This document shows, piece by piece, positions 8,207 through 16,484 of a DNA stretch of 64,000 nucleotides. The notes beneath the pieces were generated by a model that saw nothing but the letters and a program-made list of their open reading frames with translations, was not told where the DNA came from and did no database searches. Numbering within the stretch: position 1 is the stretch's first letter; the number at the start of each line of letters is the position of its first letter. Made by a program: the position numbers and the translations under genes. This DNA is from Martinezella lusitana (lineage in GTDB: Bacteria; Pseudomonadota; Alphaproteobacteria; Rhizobiales; Rhizobiaceae): assembly GCF_016901135.1 (NCBI RefSeq), contig NZ_JAFEVL010000045.1, forward strand, positions 744,001-808,000, read 5' to 3'.

Positions 8207-9085
8207 TCAGCTCTTTGCCCATTGGGCGACGGCATCCCTGGCAAAGGTGCTGTAGGAGCGCGGCGCACGACCAAGCAGCTTGGTGAGACGGGCAATGTCG
8301 TCCGCCGTGGCGACCGCGCCATCCGTCTGGTAGCGGCCGAACATCAGGCGCAGGTCGAGAGCATGCCAGGCGGGCAGCATCGTCTTCATACGCTGCTCCA
8401 TCGTGACAAGATCATCGCCGCCATAGCGGATGGCGCGGCCGAGCGCTTCGCTCCAGATGGTGGCAATGTTCTCGCCCGTCAAACTGTCCGGACCGGCGAG
8501 CGTATAGGTCTCGCGGCCGAGCGGTGCGGAAGCTTGCTCCCGGCGGATTAGTTCGAGCGCAGCTGCCTCGCCGATATCGCGAATGTCGACCATCGAGATG
8601 CCCTTCGACCCCACGGGTACGCCGTAGGCACCGACATTCAGCAACAGATCCCTCTGGCGAAGGTCGTTCTGGATGAAATAGGCCGGGCGGAGGATCGTAG
8701 CCGGGAGATCGAGAGCCTCGATCATCCGCTCGACCGTGTGTTTGCCGGCGAAATGCGGCACGTCCGCATAGGCCTCGCCCTTGAACACCGAAAGATAGAC
8801 GATGCCCTTGATGCCCGCTTCGTGGGCGACGGTAAGCGCAAGCATCGCCTGGGTCAGTTCGTCGGCGACGTTCGGGGCGAGCAGGAACAATGTGCTGACG
8901 TCTTTCAGCGCGGCGCGCAATGAATCCGGGTCAGCGAGATCGCCGCGGACTGCTGTCACGCCGGACGGAAGCTGTGCCGCCTCAGGCGAGCGCGTCAGGG
9001 CGCGGACATCGACATCGTGACCCTGCAGGTGGGCCAGGACCTGGGACCCGATGGTCCCCGTGCTGCCGGTAATCAGAATAGCCAT
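8207..9085 (-). CDS. NmrA-like NAD(P)-binding SDR protein
   Basis: Atypical short-chain dehydrogenase/NmrA family, 292 aa. The Rossmann start MAILITGSTGTIGSQVLAHL carries the GxxGxxG cofactor loop. ALTRSPEAAQLPSGVTAVRG and LADPDSLRAALKDVSTLFLL are typical of quinone-oxidoreductase-2/azoreductase-like members. The catalytic YxxxK of classical SDRs is not evident, so it may be a redox sensor or reductase. It is divergent from a LysR gene that probably regulates it. Confidence 0.85.
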   Translation of the reverse strand: MAILITGSTGTIGSQVLAHLQGHDVDVRALTRSPEAAQLPSGVTAVRGDLADPDSLRAALKDVSTLFLLAPNVADELTQAMLALTVAHEAGIKGIVYLSVFKGEAYADVPHFAGKHTVERMIEALDLPATILRPAYFIQNDLRQRDLLLNVGAYGVPVGSKGISMVDIRDIGEAAALELIRREQASAPLGRETYTLAGPDSLTGENIATIWSEALGRAIRYGGDDLVTMEQRMKTMLPAWHALDLRLMFGRYQTDGAVATADDIARLTKLLGRAPRSYSTFARDAVAQWAKS

Positions 9086-9145
9086 TTTTAAAAACTCCTC
9101 AAGATGTTGTGGGAGACCCGATGTCTCGAGAAGAAAGATAGCCGT

Positions 9146-9162
9146 TCCAATTTCTATTTGGA
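9146..9162. promoter_or_regulatory. Candidate LysR binding site
   Basis: TCCAATTTCTATTTGGA is an inverted repeat (TCCAA with TTGGA, 7-base centre) of LysR-box shape (T-N11-A), midway between the divergent SDR and LysR genes. No binding data. Confidence 0.35.
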
Positions 9163-9206
9163 GATGCCAGTATCAAGACAGGTCGTCTCAATTATGGAAC
9201 ACGAGA

Positions 9207-10103
9207 ATGGATCTGCAGGCTTTGTCCGATTTCAACCTTGTGGCTGCCCATGGCGGGTTCGGTCGCGCCAGCCGCGTCACCGGAAGGCCGAAAGCAACGC
9301 TGTCGCGGCGGGTCGCCGAGCTCGAGCAGAGCCTCGGAGTCAGACTGATCGAACGCGGATCGCAGAGCCTGCGCCTAACTGACGAGGGACGGGCGCTCCA
9401 CGAGCGCACCGATGGGCTGCTATCGGAAATCACTGAGGCCGGCGAGGCTGTTGTCCTCGGGGCCTCGACCCCGAAGGGCCGTCTGCGTGTCAGCGCGCCC
9501 GTGGTCTTCGCCCATGTCGCGCTCGGTCGCATCGGCGCGCGTTTTGCCCTGGCCTATCCCGAGGTTCAGCTCGAGATCGTCGCCGAAGATCGCAAGGTCG
9601 ACCCGGTCGAAGATGGCTACGACCTGATCATCCGCATCGATCCGGCACCGGACGAACGGCTCGTCGGTCGACGCTTCCTCAACGACGAACGCCTGATCGT
9701 GGCGCCACCGGGTATGCGGCGCCCCACTCGCACGACAGAGGGCGAAGAGCTTGCCGTGAAGGCCGTATTGCTCAGTGCGTCCTCGCAAACCGCCGTCTGG
9801 CGACTTGGCTCCGGCACAGAGCCAGACGTGGTGCTGAAACCAGAGCCTGTCCTTCGTCTTTCGTCGCTCTTGATGGTTCGCGATGCCGTTTTGGCGGGAG
9901 CCGGCGTGGCTTTGCTGCCGAAGCTTCTTGTCGCCGACGATATTGCGGCGGGCCGGCTCGCCTATTGGGGAACCCTCAGCGGCCCGCCCGTGGAAATCTG
10001 GGCACTCCAAAGCTCGCGCCGTCTGATCGGCGCCAAGGTCCGTGCGTTCCTGGATGTGCTGGAGAAGGCTTTTCCGGAGAGGGTGTTTACCCCAGCGCCA
10101 TGA
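9207..10103 (+). CDS. LysR family transcriptional regulator
   Basis: 298 aa from the ATG at 9207 (MDLQALSDFNLVAAHGGFGR). The HTH is unusual in having GRPKATLSRRVAELEQSLGV, the subtype found in regulators of SDR/quinone-reductase genes. RLIERGSQSLRLTDEGRALH follows. The substrate-binding domain runs to the end. Upstream in-frame codons would read through the divergent promoter and are rejected. It ends one base before the convergent LLM oxidoreductase gene. Confidence 0.88.
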   Translation: MDLQALSDFNLVAAHGGFGRASRVTGRPKATLSRRVAELEQSLGVRLIERGSQSLRLTDEGRALHERTDGLLSEITEAGEAVVLGASTPKGRLRVSAPVVFAHVALGRIGARFALAYPEVQLEIVAEDRKVDPVEDGYDLIIRIDPAPDERLVGRRFLNDERLIVAPPGMRRPTRTTEGEELAVKAVLLSASSQTAVWRLGSGTEPDVVLKPEPVLRLSSLLMVRDAVLAGAGVALLPKLLVADDIAAGRLAYWGTLSGPPVEIWALQSSRRLIGAKVRAFLDVLEKAFPERVFTPAP

Positions 10104-10104
10104 T

Positions 10105-11127
10105 TCAACGCCAGCCGAGAGCGGGTGCGACGTGGGTGAGGATCGCCTCGATCACGTGCGCGTTGTATTCAACACCGAGCTGGTTGGGGACGGTCAAAAG
10201 CAGGGTGTCGGCCTCCGCGATGGCTTCGTCCGTCGCGAGTTCCTTGATCAGCTGATCCGGTTCGGCGGCATAGCTGCGTCCGAAGATTGCGCGTGTCTTG
10301 TCGTCGATGAAGCCGATCTGGTCCGCGTCCTTGCCACTGCTGCCGAAATAGGCGCGGTCGAGATCGTTGACCAGTGCGAAGATGCTGCGGCTCACCGAGA
10401 CCCGCGGCTCGCGCTTGTGGCCGGCCTCCTTCCAGGCTTCGCGGTAGACCCTGATCTGATCGGCCTGCTGGACATGGAATGGCAACCCGCTCTCATCGTT
10501 TTTGAGCGTCGAGCTTTGCAGGTTCATGCCGCGCTTTGCCGCCCAAAGGGCGGTCGCGTTCGAGCTCGCGCCCCACCAGATCCGTTCGCGCAAACCCTCC
10601 GAATGCGGTTCAAGACGCAGCAGGCCGGGCGGGTTGGGAAACATCGGTCGGGGATTGGGTTGCGCAAATCCTTCGCCGCGCAGGATGTCGAGCAGCACGT
10701 CCGCGTGCCGCCGGCCCATGTCGGCGTCGCTCTCGCCCTCGGCCGGTTCGTAACCGAAATGGCGCCATCCATCGATCACCTGTTCGGGTGAGCCGCGGCT
10801 GATGCCGAGCTGCAGCCGGCCTCCGGCGATCAGATCGGCCGCGCCTGCATCCTCGGCCATGTAGAACGGGTTCTCGTAGCGCATGTCGATGACGGCGGTG
10901 CCGATCTCGATGCGGCTGGTTTTGGCGCCGGCGGCCGCCAGCAGCGGAAATGGCGAAGCGAGCTGGCGGGCAAAATGATGCACGCGAAAATAGGCGCCGT
11001 CCGCGCCAAGCTGTTCAGCAGCGACGGCGAGATCGATGGATTGCAGGAGCGTATCGGATGCCGAACGCGTTTGCGATTGGGGCGAGGGTGTCCAGTGGCC
11101 GAATGAAAGAAATCCGATCTTCTTCAT
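10105..11127 (-). CDS. LLM class flavin-dependent oxidoreductase
   Basis: Luciferase-like TIM-barrel enzyme, 340 aa, starting MKKIGFLSFGHWTPSPQSQT. GADGAYFRVHHFARQLASPF, EIGTAVIDMRYENPFYMAED and GRLQLGISRGSPEQVIDGW are typical of the FMN/F420 luciferase-like family. ERIWWGASSNATALWAAKRG closes the flavin pocket. It uses reduced FMN from a separate reductase or F420; the substrate is unknown. The start at 11127 has GGAG upstream. It is convergent with the LysR gene and appears to be a single-gene unit. Confidence 0.88.
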   Translation of the reverse strand: MKKIGFLSFGHWTPSPQSQTRSASDTLLQSIDLAVAAEQLGADGAYFRVHHFARQLASPFPLLAAAGAKTSRIEIGTAVIDMRYENPFYMAEDAGAADLIAGGRLQLGISRGSPEQVIDGWRHFGYEPAEGESDADMGRRHADVLLDILRGEGFAQPNPRPMFPNPPGLLRLEPHSEGLRERIWWGASSNATALWAAKRGMNLQSSTLKNDESGLPFHVQQADQIRVYREAWKEAGHKREPRVSVSRSIFALVNDLDRAYFGSSGKDADQIGFIDDKTRAIFGRSYAAEPDQLIKELATDEAIAEADTLLLTVPNQLGVEYNAHVIEAILTHVAPALGWR

Positions 11128-11245
11128 GGTCCCGCTCCGCAACGTTTGGTTCGCTCAGCTTTGCTTCATGACATGATTTCGGCTGTCGATACAAGCGGAG
11201 CGAAGGTATCTTGCCTGCGCGAGCCGCGTCCTCGGTATCAAACAA

Positions 11246-11273
11246 TTGGGCCCGCCGTTTCCGGCGGGCCCAA
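11246..11273 (-). terminator. Rho-independent terminator for the small exported-protein gene
   Basis: A perfect 12-bp GC-rich stem (11246-11257 with 11262-11273) with a 4-base loop. On the minus strand it is followed by TTGTTTGAT. It lies about 50 bases beyond the stop of the gene ending at 11321. Confidence 0.8.
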
Positions 11274-11320
11274 GGGAGGCCGATGCAGCCGCCGCGCCTG
11301 CGGCCTCCAGCTGAAGATCG

Positions 11321-11815
11321 TTATTTCGCTGGCTGGATCGAGCCGACGATACCGAGCACTTCCTTTTCGTGCTTGGCCTGGTCTTCCTTGGAGCCCCAAT
11401 AGGTGAGCACGAGGATCTTGTTCGGCGCAGGCGAAAGGACGCCGAGATTGATGTTGACGGCTCCGTCTGCATCGGTGCCCTGCCAGTTCAGAACAGACAG
11501 CTTCATGCCATTGATTTCGTTGCTGTCGTCATCCTTGCGGGTGCTGGCGTCGATCTTGACGCCGTTCTTGTCGAGGAAATCGATGGCATCGCCGATGACC
11601 TTCTCGACATTGTCGCCGCTGGCGACATCGAGAGCAAAGTAGATGGCGGCATCAGGCGAATTGGCGTCGATGCCGGATTCGGTTTCCTGCGGCTTCCAGC
11701 TGTCGGGGATGGTGACGCTGGCAACAGGCGCTTCGCTCGGGAATGCGAGCGTCTTGGCATTGGCGAGCATTGGAAAGGCTGCGAGCGCAGCGGCAATGAG
11801 CAGTATCTTTTTCAT
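11321..11815 (-). CDS. Hypothetical exported protein, 164 aa
   Basis: The signal peptide MKKILLIAAALAAFPMLANA is followed by a small soluble domain (KTLAFPSEAPVASVTIPDSW near the mature start). It has no cysteines, an Asp-rich middle and a C-terminal helix (SKEDQAKHEKEVLGIVGSIQ). I know no function. It is the last of three consecutive small exported-protein genes on the minus strand and has its own terminator. Confidence 0.75.
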   Translation of the reverse strand: MKKILLIAAALAAFPMLANAKTLAFPSEAPVASVTIPDSWKPQETESGIDANSPDAAIYFALDVASGDNVEKVIGDAIDFLDKNGVKIDASTRKDDDSNEINGMKLSVLNWQGTDADGAVNINLGVLSPAPNKILVLTYWGSKEDQAKHEKEVLGIVGSIQPAK

Positions 11816-11930
11816 GGGGCTTCCATTCTGTCTTTGAGTTTTAGGGCATGGATCAATCTCAGCGGATGCGTGAGGTTGGCATGGTTTTCGGCAGTGCGGA
11901 GACGGCCGGAAAAGAGGATGATTGGTGTAA

Positions 11931-12452
11931 TCAGCTGGCCGAAGCGATCTCGAAATCCTGATCGAACGAACTCGTCTTTCCCGAGGTCATGTCATAAAGC
12001 GTGTAGTGAAGCTTGTATTTGCCGGCCGGTGCACCGTTGACGTTCAAGGTCATGTCGAGCTTGAACTCCAGATTCTGCTTGTGGCTTTGAAGGGCGCTGT
12101 CCAAGAAGCCCTTCTTGCTCCACACGACCTCGCCGCTGGCGTCGATAATGTCGAGGTCGGCAACGAGGTGGAGTTCATAGAGATTGTTGGGAAGCTGCTT
12201 CCAGCCATAGCCGATCGGTTCGGCATAGCTGAAGATAGGTTCGCCGGGCTTGAAAACGTTTGAGTCACGTTTCTTGTAAACCCCGTAACCGGTCGAAGGT
12301 TCGGTCACGAAGGTGACGTCCTGTTGTGAGAACGGCACCTTGGCCCAGGCTTCGATTACTGCCTTTTGTGCAGTTGCCAAATCTGCCAGGGGATCGGCAT
12401 GGGCAACAGCAACAAAAGATATTGCAAATATCAATGCAAGCACTTGCCGCAT
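11931..12452 (-). CDS. Hypothetical exported protein, 173 aa
   Basis: Starts MRQVLALIFAISFVAVAHAD with a cleavable signal peptide; GGAGAG is four bases upstream of the ATG at 12452. The mature part has VPFSQQDVTFVTEPSTGYGV and a likely beta-sandwich C-terminus (GAPAGKYKLHYTLYDMTSGK). The pattern suggests a periplasmic protein of unknown role. It is the middle gene of the three exported-protein genes. Confidence 0.75.
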   Translation of the reverse strand: MRQVLALIFAISFVAVAHADPLADLATAQKAVIEAWAKVPFSQQDVTFVTEPSTGYGVYKKRDSNVFKPGEPIFSYAEPIGYGWKQLPNNLYELHLVADLDIIDASGEVVWSKKGFLDSALQSHKQNLEFKLDMTLNVNGAPAGKYKLHYTLYDMTSGKTSSFDQDFEIASAS

Positions 12453-12597
12453 CGCACTCTCCAATTGGTCCAACGATGATTGATGTCGGGAAGCGCCGGA
12501 AAACGGGTAAAGCCATCATGGCTCTCATCGTCCAATTCCGAGGCGTGATCGACTTGCACCAAACGGGACGATTGGTGCCGGCCGCCTCCCGCCTGCG

Positions 12598-12933
12598 TTA
12601 TTCGTGGATGGTATAGGTACCGAGCTCGCACAGGTTCTGGGTATCGGTCGTCGTGTCGAGGTCCGAGCCTTCCTCGAATTCGAACTTCATGTCGTACTTG
12701 CAGACGGCCCGACCGTCGCCGATGGTGATCTCGATGCTCTCGCCGGGGTTCAGCACCTGCTTGCCGAAGACATCGTCTTCCCAATTGTTGACGCCGACGG
12801 GCGAGGAGTAGAAATTGGTGAGAACGGACTTGGTGCCGTTCTTGAGCGTGAAGGTCAGGTCTTCGGCGCTTGCGATGCCTGCAAGGCAAAAGAATGCCGC
12901 CGACGCCGCCAGTGCGAAGCGAAGTTTCGTCAT
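12598..12933 (-). CDS. Small exported protein, 111 aa
   Basis: Signal peptide MTKLRFALAASAAFFCLAGI ending near ASA, then about 88 mature residues with two cysteines (VCKYDM and NLCELG) that could form a disulfide in the periplasm. The mature part is acidic and beta-rich (TFTLKNGTKSVLTNFYSSP). Similar small rhizobial exported proteins are of unknown function; some databases mislabel such proteins as argininosuccinate lyase. It is the first of the three exported-protein genes. Confidence 0.78.
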   Translation of the reverse strand: MTKLRFALAASAAFFCLAGIASAEDLTFTLKNGTKSVLTNFYSSPVGVNNWEDDVFGKQVLNPGESIEITIGDGRAVCKYDMKFEFEEGSDLDTTTDTQNLCELGTYTIHE

Positions 12934-13105
12934 CGAATTGATCCTTCGGTGAAAGATGGGTCGCGTATATTTTTAAGCGTTTCAGTGCCTAGGAGCTATA
13001 CATATTGCGCGCAATGCTCGGCCCATTTTTGGGCTGAAACGCAACCCCGGATCGAGGCATGATATCGGTCTGTCGCTCGGCGACAAATTGGTTCCCGAAG
13101 CAGCG

Positions 13106-13216
13106 ATGGGCTATGATCTGAAAGAGGCCACGTCGAAACGCGGCACCGCCACGAGTTACTCCTACTCGCTGTCTGGCATTACGTCCGCGCTGAAGCGAAT
13201 AGAGACCTGCAATTAA
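13106..13216 (+). pseudogene. Possible C-terminal gene remnant
   Basis: In the 12934-13296 gap, one plus-strand frame reads protein-like from about 13045 to the TAA at 13216. It includes DIGLSLGDKLVPEAA and YDLKEATSKRGTATSYSYSL, ending SALKRIETCN. No ribosome-binding site or proper N-terminus is visible, and 13106 is only the first ATG. It resembles the tail of a small exported protein whose beginning is lost. Could be chance. Confidence 0.25.
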
Positions 13217-13296
13217 GAGTGGGCCGCGGCATGCGACCCGAAGTGGAGACCTCGCTATCGAGTGGGGTCTCGTTCAGCGCAAGCTGATGCCCGCCA

Positions 13297-14193
13297 TCAA
13301 GGCAGGAGGCTGCGCTGCAAGCTTTGGCGCTGCGCCTCCTGAGCGGCCTTGAGATGGGCCTTGGTATACATCAGGGCATGCTCGGCAAGGTCGCGGCCAT
13401 CGTCCCAAAGGTTGCGCCAGATGCCGAGGATGCCTTCGAGAGGCTGGCCGACGACACGCGAGGAGAAGGATTCGAAGGTGATCGGGCCTTTATAGCCGGA
13501 GCGGACAAGGGCGCGGAAAACGCCGGCAAGATCGATCGTGCCCGAGCCCATGTAGCCGCGATGGGAATCGCCCGTATGGAAATATCCGAGATAGTCGCCT
13601 GTCTCGAGAATGGCGGCCTGAATATCCGATTCCTCGATATTCATGTGGTACACGTCCAGATGTACCTTCACATTTGGCATGCCGATGCGCTTGCACATCT
13701 CGACGGCCTGGGCAGCGGTGTTCAGCACGTTGGATTCGTAGCGGTTCACCACTTCGAGGACGAGCGTGATGTTGCTTCTCGCCGCCGTCTCGGCCACCTG
13801 ACGCAGGATATCGACCGATTGCGCGACGCCTGCGGCCGTGGTCGGCTCGGAATATTTGCCGAAGGCCGAATGCAGGATGCCGCCGATATATTCGCCGCCG
13901 CAATCGCGGCAGACGGCGATGGCTTGTTCGAGCTTTTCCTTGCCGCGCCGTCCCTTCTCCTTGTCGCCGCTCGAAATGTCGCTGTCGAAATCGAGGCCGA
14001 GCGAGAAGTTGATGCCGATGCCGTTCTTTTCCAGCTGTCGACGGGTAAACTCCGGATCGATCAGGCTCGGATCCAGCGCCGGCGCCTCGATGAAATCGTA
14101 GCCCACCTCTGCACTACTGGCGATTGCGCGGGCGCATTCCTCCTTGCTCCAGCCGGCTTCCCATACCAGCGCGTGAACTCCCAGCTTGTTCAT
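13297..14193 (-). CDS. Ketose 3-epimerase (D-tagatose/psicose 3-epimerase family)
   Basis: TIM-barrel sugar epimerase, 298 aa, interconverting ketoses at C3. The metal ligands expected for this family are in place: Glu147 (LEVVNRYE), Asp180 (KVHLDVYHMN), His206 (GYFHTGDSHRG) and Glu241 (ITFESFS). The start at 14193 has GGGAGGAA upstream. It is divergent from the LacI gene that heads the transporter/kinase/aldolase operon. The expected order is ketose import, C3 epimerisation, C1 phosphorylation and aldol cleavage. The exact sugar cannot be read from sequence. Confidence 0.87.
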   Translation of the reverse strand: MNKLGVHALVWEAGWSKEECARAIASSAEVGYDFIEAPALDPSLIDPEFTRRQLEKNGIGINFSLGLDFDSDISSGDKEKGRRGKEKLEQAIAVCRDCGGEYIGGILHSAFGKYSEPTTAAGVAQSVDILRQVAETAARSNITLVLEVVNRYESNVLNTAAQAVEMCKRIGMPNVKVHLDVYHMNIEESDIQAAILETGDYLGYFHTGDSHRGYMGSGTIDLAGVFRALVRSGYKGPITFESFSSRVVGQPLEGILGIWRNLWDDGRDLAEHALMYTKAHLKAAQEAQRQSLQRSLLP

Positions 14194-14245
14194 GATCTTC
14201 CTCCCGGTTTCGTGGATGCAAAATGAATTGCTGCAGTGCGGAAGA

Positions 14246-14320
14246 CATGAATCGTTTTATACTTGAAATCGTTCATGTTGACACCGCACTTACGCAGGTA
14301 TAGCTTAGAATAAATCGTTT
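14246..14320. promoter_or_regulatory. Candidate LacI operator cluster
   Basis: The divergent region has three copies of ATCGTT (14251-14256, 14268-14273, 14314-14319), two preceded by AA. The first two lie within a CATGAA...TTCATG inverted repeat (14246-14251 with 14272-14277). A likely target of the adjacent LacI protein controlling both directions. Confidence 0.45.
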
Positions 14321-14371
14321 CACCAGAGTTTTCATATTATCATTGGCGAGGGCGCAATGGGGGAGGGCGAG

Positions 14372-15442
14372 ATGTCGAGACAGCAAAGCCCTTCCATCAA
14401 GATGGTGGCCGACAGGGCCGGCGTTTCGGTCGCGACGGTCTCGAACGTCCTCAACGGCAAGCCAACGGTTTCTCCGGATTTTGCCCGGCGCGTGAATGAT
14501 GCAGTGCGCGAGCTTGGTTACGTCGTCGATCTCAGCGCGTCGCGGCTGCGCTCGCGCAAGGCGCAGCTCGCCGGCGTCGTTGTGCCAGATCTTACCAATC
14601 CGATGTTCGCCTCCTTCGTTTCCACGCTGGAGCATCTGGCGCGCCTCGCAGACTACGATCTGGTCGTCGTATCAGCGCGCAACAATGCGGAGGAGGAGGC
14701 CGACCGGCTGCGCAAGATTCGCGCCTGGCGCCCAGCCGGCCTGATCGTCATTCCCTGCGACGGCGCCTTTGCCGAGCGCCTGCCGGATGGCTTCTTTGCG
14801 CCCGTCGTCCTTGCCGACCGCATACCCGACGCCGCGGGCTTCGATCTCATCGCCGTCGACAACGGGCCGTCGGCCGGTGCCGTCGCTGCGCATCTTGATC
14901 AACAGGGCTATGAGGATTGCCTCGTCGTCGGCACCAGTCTTTTGATCAGCAATATACGCGAGCGCTGGGAGGGTGTATGTGCATCAGTCAAGCGCATGCG
15001 GGTCGAGATGCTGGAAATCGGCATCGATGACGCCCATGGCGCACAGCTTCTGGAGGAGCGGCTGCGCCATCGCCCGCTGCCCGGCGCGCTGTTTTCGCTC
15101 GATCAGGGAACGACGCTTTTGACCTACTGCACCATGGCTGAGATCGGGCTTTCCGTGCCCGGCGATATCGCCTTTGCGAGCTTCGATGAGATGGAATGGA
15201 TGCGGCTGGTGACGCCCGGGATCACGACCGTGCGTCAGCCTGTCGAGGAAATGGCCGAGCAGGCCTGGGCGCTGCTGTTGCGGCGCATGACCGGTTCTGC
15301 CGGCAAGCCGGTTACGCGGCGCTTGCGCTGCGCCGTCGAGATCCGTGGTTCGACACCGCGGAACCCGCTTGAGGAGGCGGGCAAACTGAAACTGGGAGGA
15401 AGAAAATGGAAATTACAAGACGAACCATACTCACCGGAATAG
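14372..15442 (+). CDS. LacI family transcriptional regulator
   Basis: 356 aa. The N-terminal HTH is IKMVADRAGVSVATVSNVLN and the hinge region VVDLSASRLRSRKAQLAG; a periplasmic-binding-protein-like effector domain follows. The start at 14372 has GGGAGG five bases upstream; an ATG at 14357 is less favoured. The C-terminus (KLGGRKWKLQDEPYSPE) overlaps the next gene by 37 bases, which is unusual and suggests the coding end was extended over the ribosome-binding site of the binding-protein gene. It probably represses the ketose operon until the sugar is present. Confidence 0.9.
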   Translation: MSRQQSPSIKMVADRAGVSVATVSNVLNGKPTVSPDFARRVNDAVRELGYVVDLSASRLRSRKAQLAGVVVPDLTNPMFASFVSTLEHLARLADYDLVVVSARNNAEEEADRLRKIRAWRPAGLIVIPCDGAFAERLPDGFFAPVVLADRIPDAAGFDLIAVDNGPSAGAVAAHLDQQGYEDCLVVGTSLLISNIRERWEGVCASVKRMRVEMLEIGIDDAHGAQLLEERLRHRPLPGALFSLDQGTTLLTYCTMAEIGLSVPGDIAFASFDEMEWMRLVTPGITTVRQPVEEMAEQAWALLLRRMTGSAGKPVTRRLRCAVEIRGSTPRNPLEEAGKLKLGGRKWKLQDEPYSPE

Positions 15443-16413
15443 GTGGCGCCGTCGTTGTCGGCACCCTTGGCGGCACGATCGGCGTCGCCCAGGCTGCTGA
15501 ACCGCAGCTCGGCGTCGTGGTCAAGATCGGCGGCATCCCGTGGTTCAATGCCATGGAAGTCGGCATCAAGAAGGCCGCGCCCGAATTCAAGACGAATGCC
15601 TGGATGGTCGGGCCGACACAGGCGGACGCTGCCCAGCAGGTCCGCGCCATCGAAGACCTGATTGCCCGCAAGGTCGCGGTCATCGGTATCGTGCCGAACG
15701 ATTCCGCCGCGCTCGACCCCGTTCTCGGCCGCGCGCGGGCCGCGGGTATCAAGGTGCTGGCCCATGAAGGCCCGAGCCAGAAGGAAGCGGACTGGGACTT
15801 TGAGCTGACGACCATCGAAGGCTATGGTCAGGCGCATATGGACCTGATTGCCAAGGAGATGGGCGGGGAAGGCAAGTATATCGTCTATGTCGGCTCGCTG
15901 ACCGTTCCGCTCCACAACGCCTGGGCCGATGCGGCGATTGCCTATCAGAAGCAGAAATACCCGAAGATGCAGATGCTCGGCGATCGCTTCGGCGTTGCCG
16001 AAAGCCTGGATGAAAGCATCAAGACGACCCAGGATCAGCTTCGTGCCAATCCGGATCTCAAGGGCATCCTGACCTTCGGTTCGCAGGGGCCGATCGGCGC
16101 GGCACGCGTCCTCGACGATCGAGAGAAAGCCAAGTCGATCGCGCTGGTTGGTGGCTTCTCGCCGGGGCAGGGCGTTAAATACGTCAAGTCGGGCACGATC
16201 CGCGGTGGTTTCATCTGGAATCCGATGACGGCGGGGGAGATTTTCGTTCAGCTCGCCTCCATCCTGGCGGCCGGCAAGGAGCCGACCGACAATATGGAGC
16301 TGACCGGCGTCGGCAAGGTGCGGGTCTATCCGGACAAGAAGCTCATTCAGGCGCAGAAGCTTGAATCCCTCGATAAGCAGAATATCGACCGGCTGGTTGC
16401 ACTCGGTCTCTAG
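15406..16413 (+). CDS. Sugar ABC transporter substrate-binding protein (ribose type)
   Basis: Periplasmic binding protein of the CUT2/RbsB class, 335 aa. The N-terminus MEITRRTILTGIGGAVVVGT has a twin arginine before the hydrophobic stretch, so Tat export is likely. The mature domain includes GGIPWFNAMEVGIKKAAPEF and GIVPNDSAALDPVLGRARAA. GGGAGGA precedes the ATG. It is followed by the double ATPase and two permeases. Substrate is a ketose by context; rhamnose-, fucose- or AI-2-like binding proteins share this fold. Confidence 0.9.
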   Translation: MEITRRTILTGIGGAVVVGTLGGTIGVAQAAEPQLGVVVKIGGIPWFNAMEVGIKKAAPEFKTNAWMVGPTQADAAQQVRAIEDLIARKVAVIGIVPNDSAALDPVLGRARAAGIKVLAHEGPSQKEADWDFELTTIEGYGQAHMDLIAKEMGGEGKYIVYVGSLTVPLHNAWADAAIAYQKQKYPKMQMLGDRFGVAESLDESIKTTQDQLRANPDLKGILTFGSQGPIGAARVLDDREKAKSIALVGGFSPGQGVKYVKSGTIRGGFIWNPMTAGEIFVQLASILAAGKEPTDNMELTGVGKVRVYPDKKLIQAQKLESLDKQNIDRLVALGL

Positions 16414-16427
16414 GCGTTCCTCCCGAG

Positions 16428-16460
16428 GGCCGGCGGTTGGCCTGAGTGCCGCCGCCGGCC
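16428..16460 (+). repeat. Intercistronic stem-loop after binding-protein gene
   Basis: GGCCGGCGG (16428-16436) pairs perfectly with CCGCCGGCC (16452-16460), between the binding-protein stop and the ATPase start. No T-run follows. Position matches the other binding-protein hairpins in this window. Confidence 0.65.
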
Positions 16461-16484
16461 AACCCAAACAATCGGAGTGGATCG

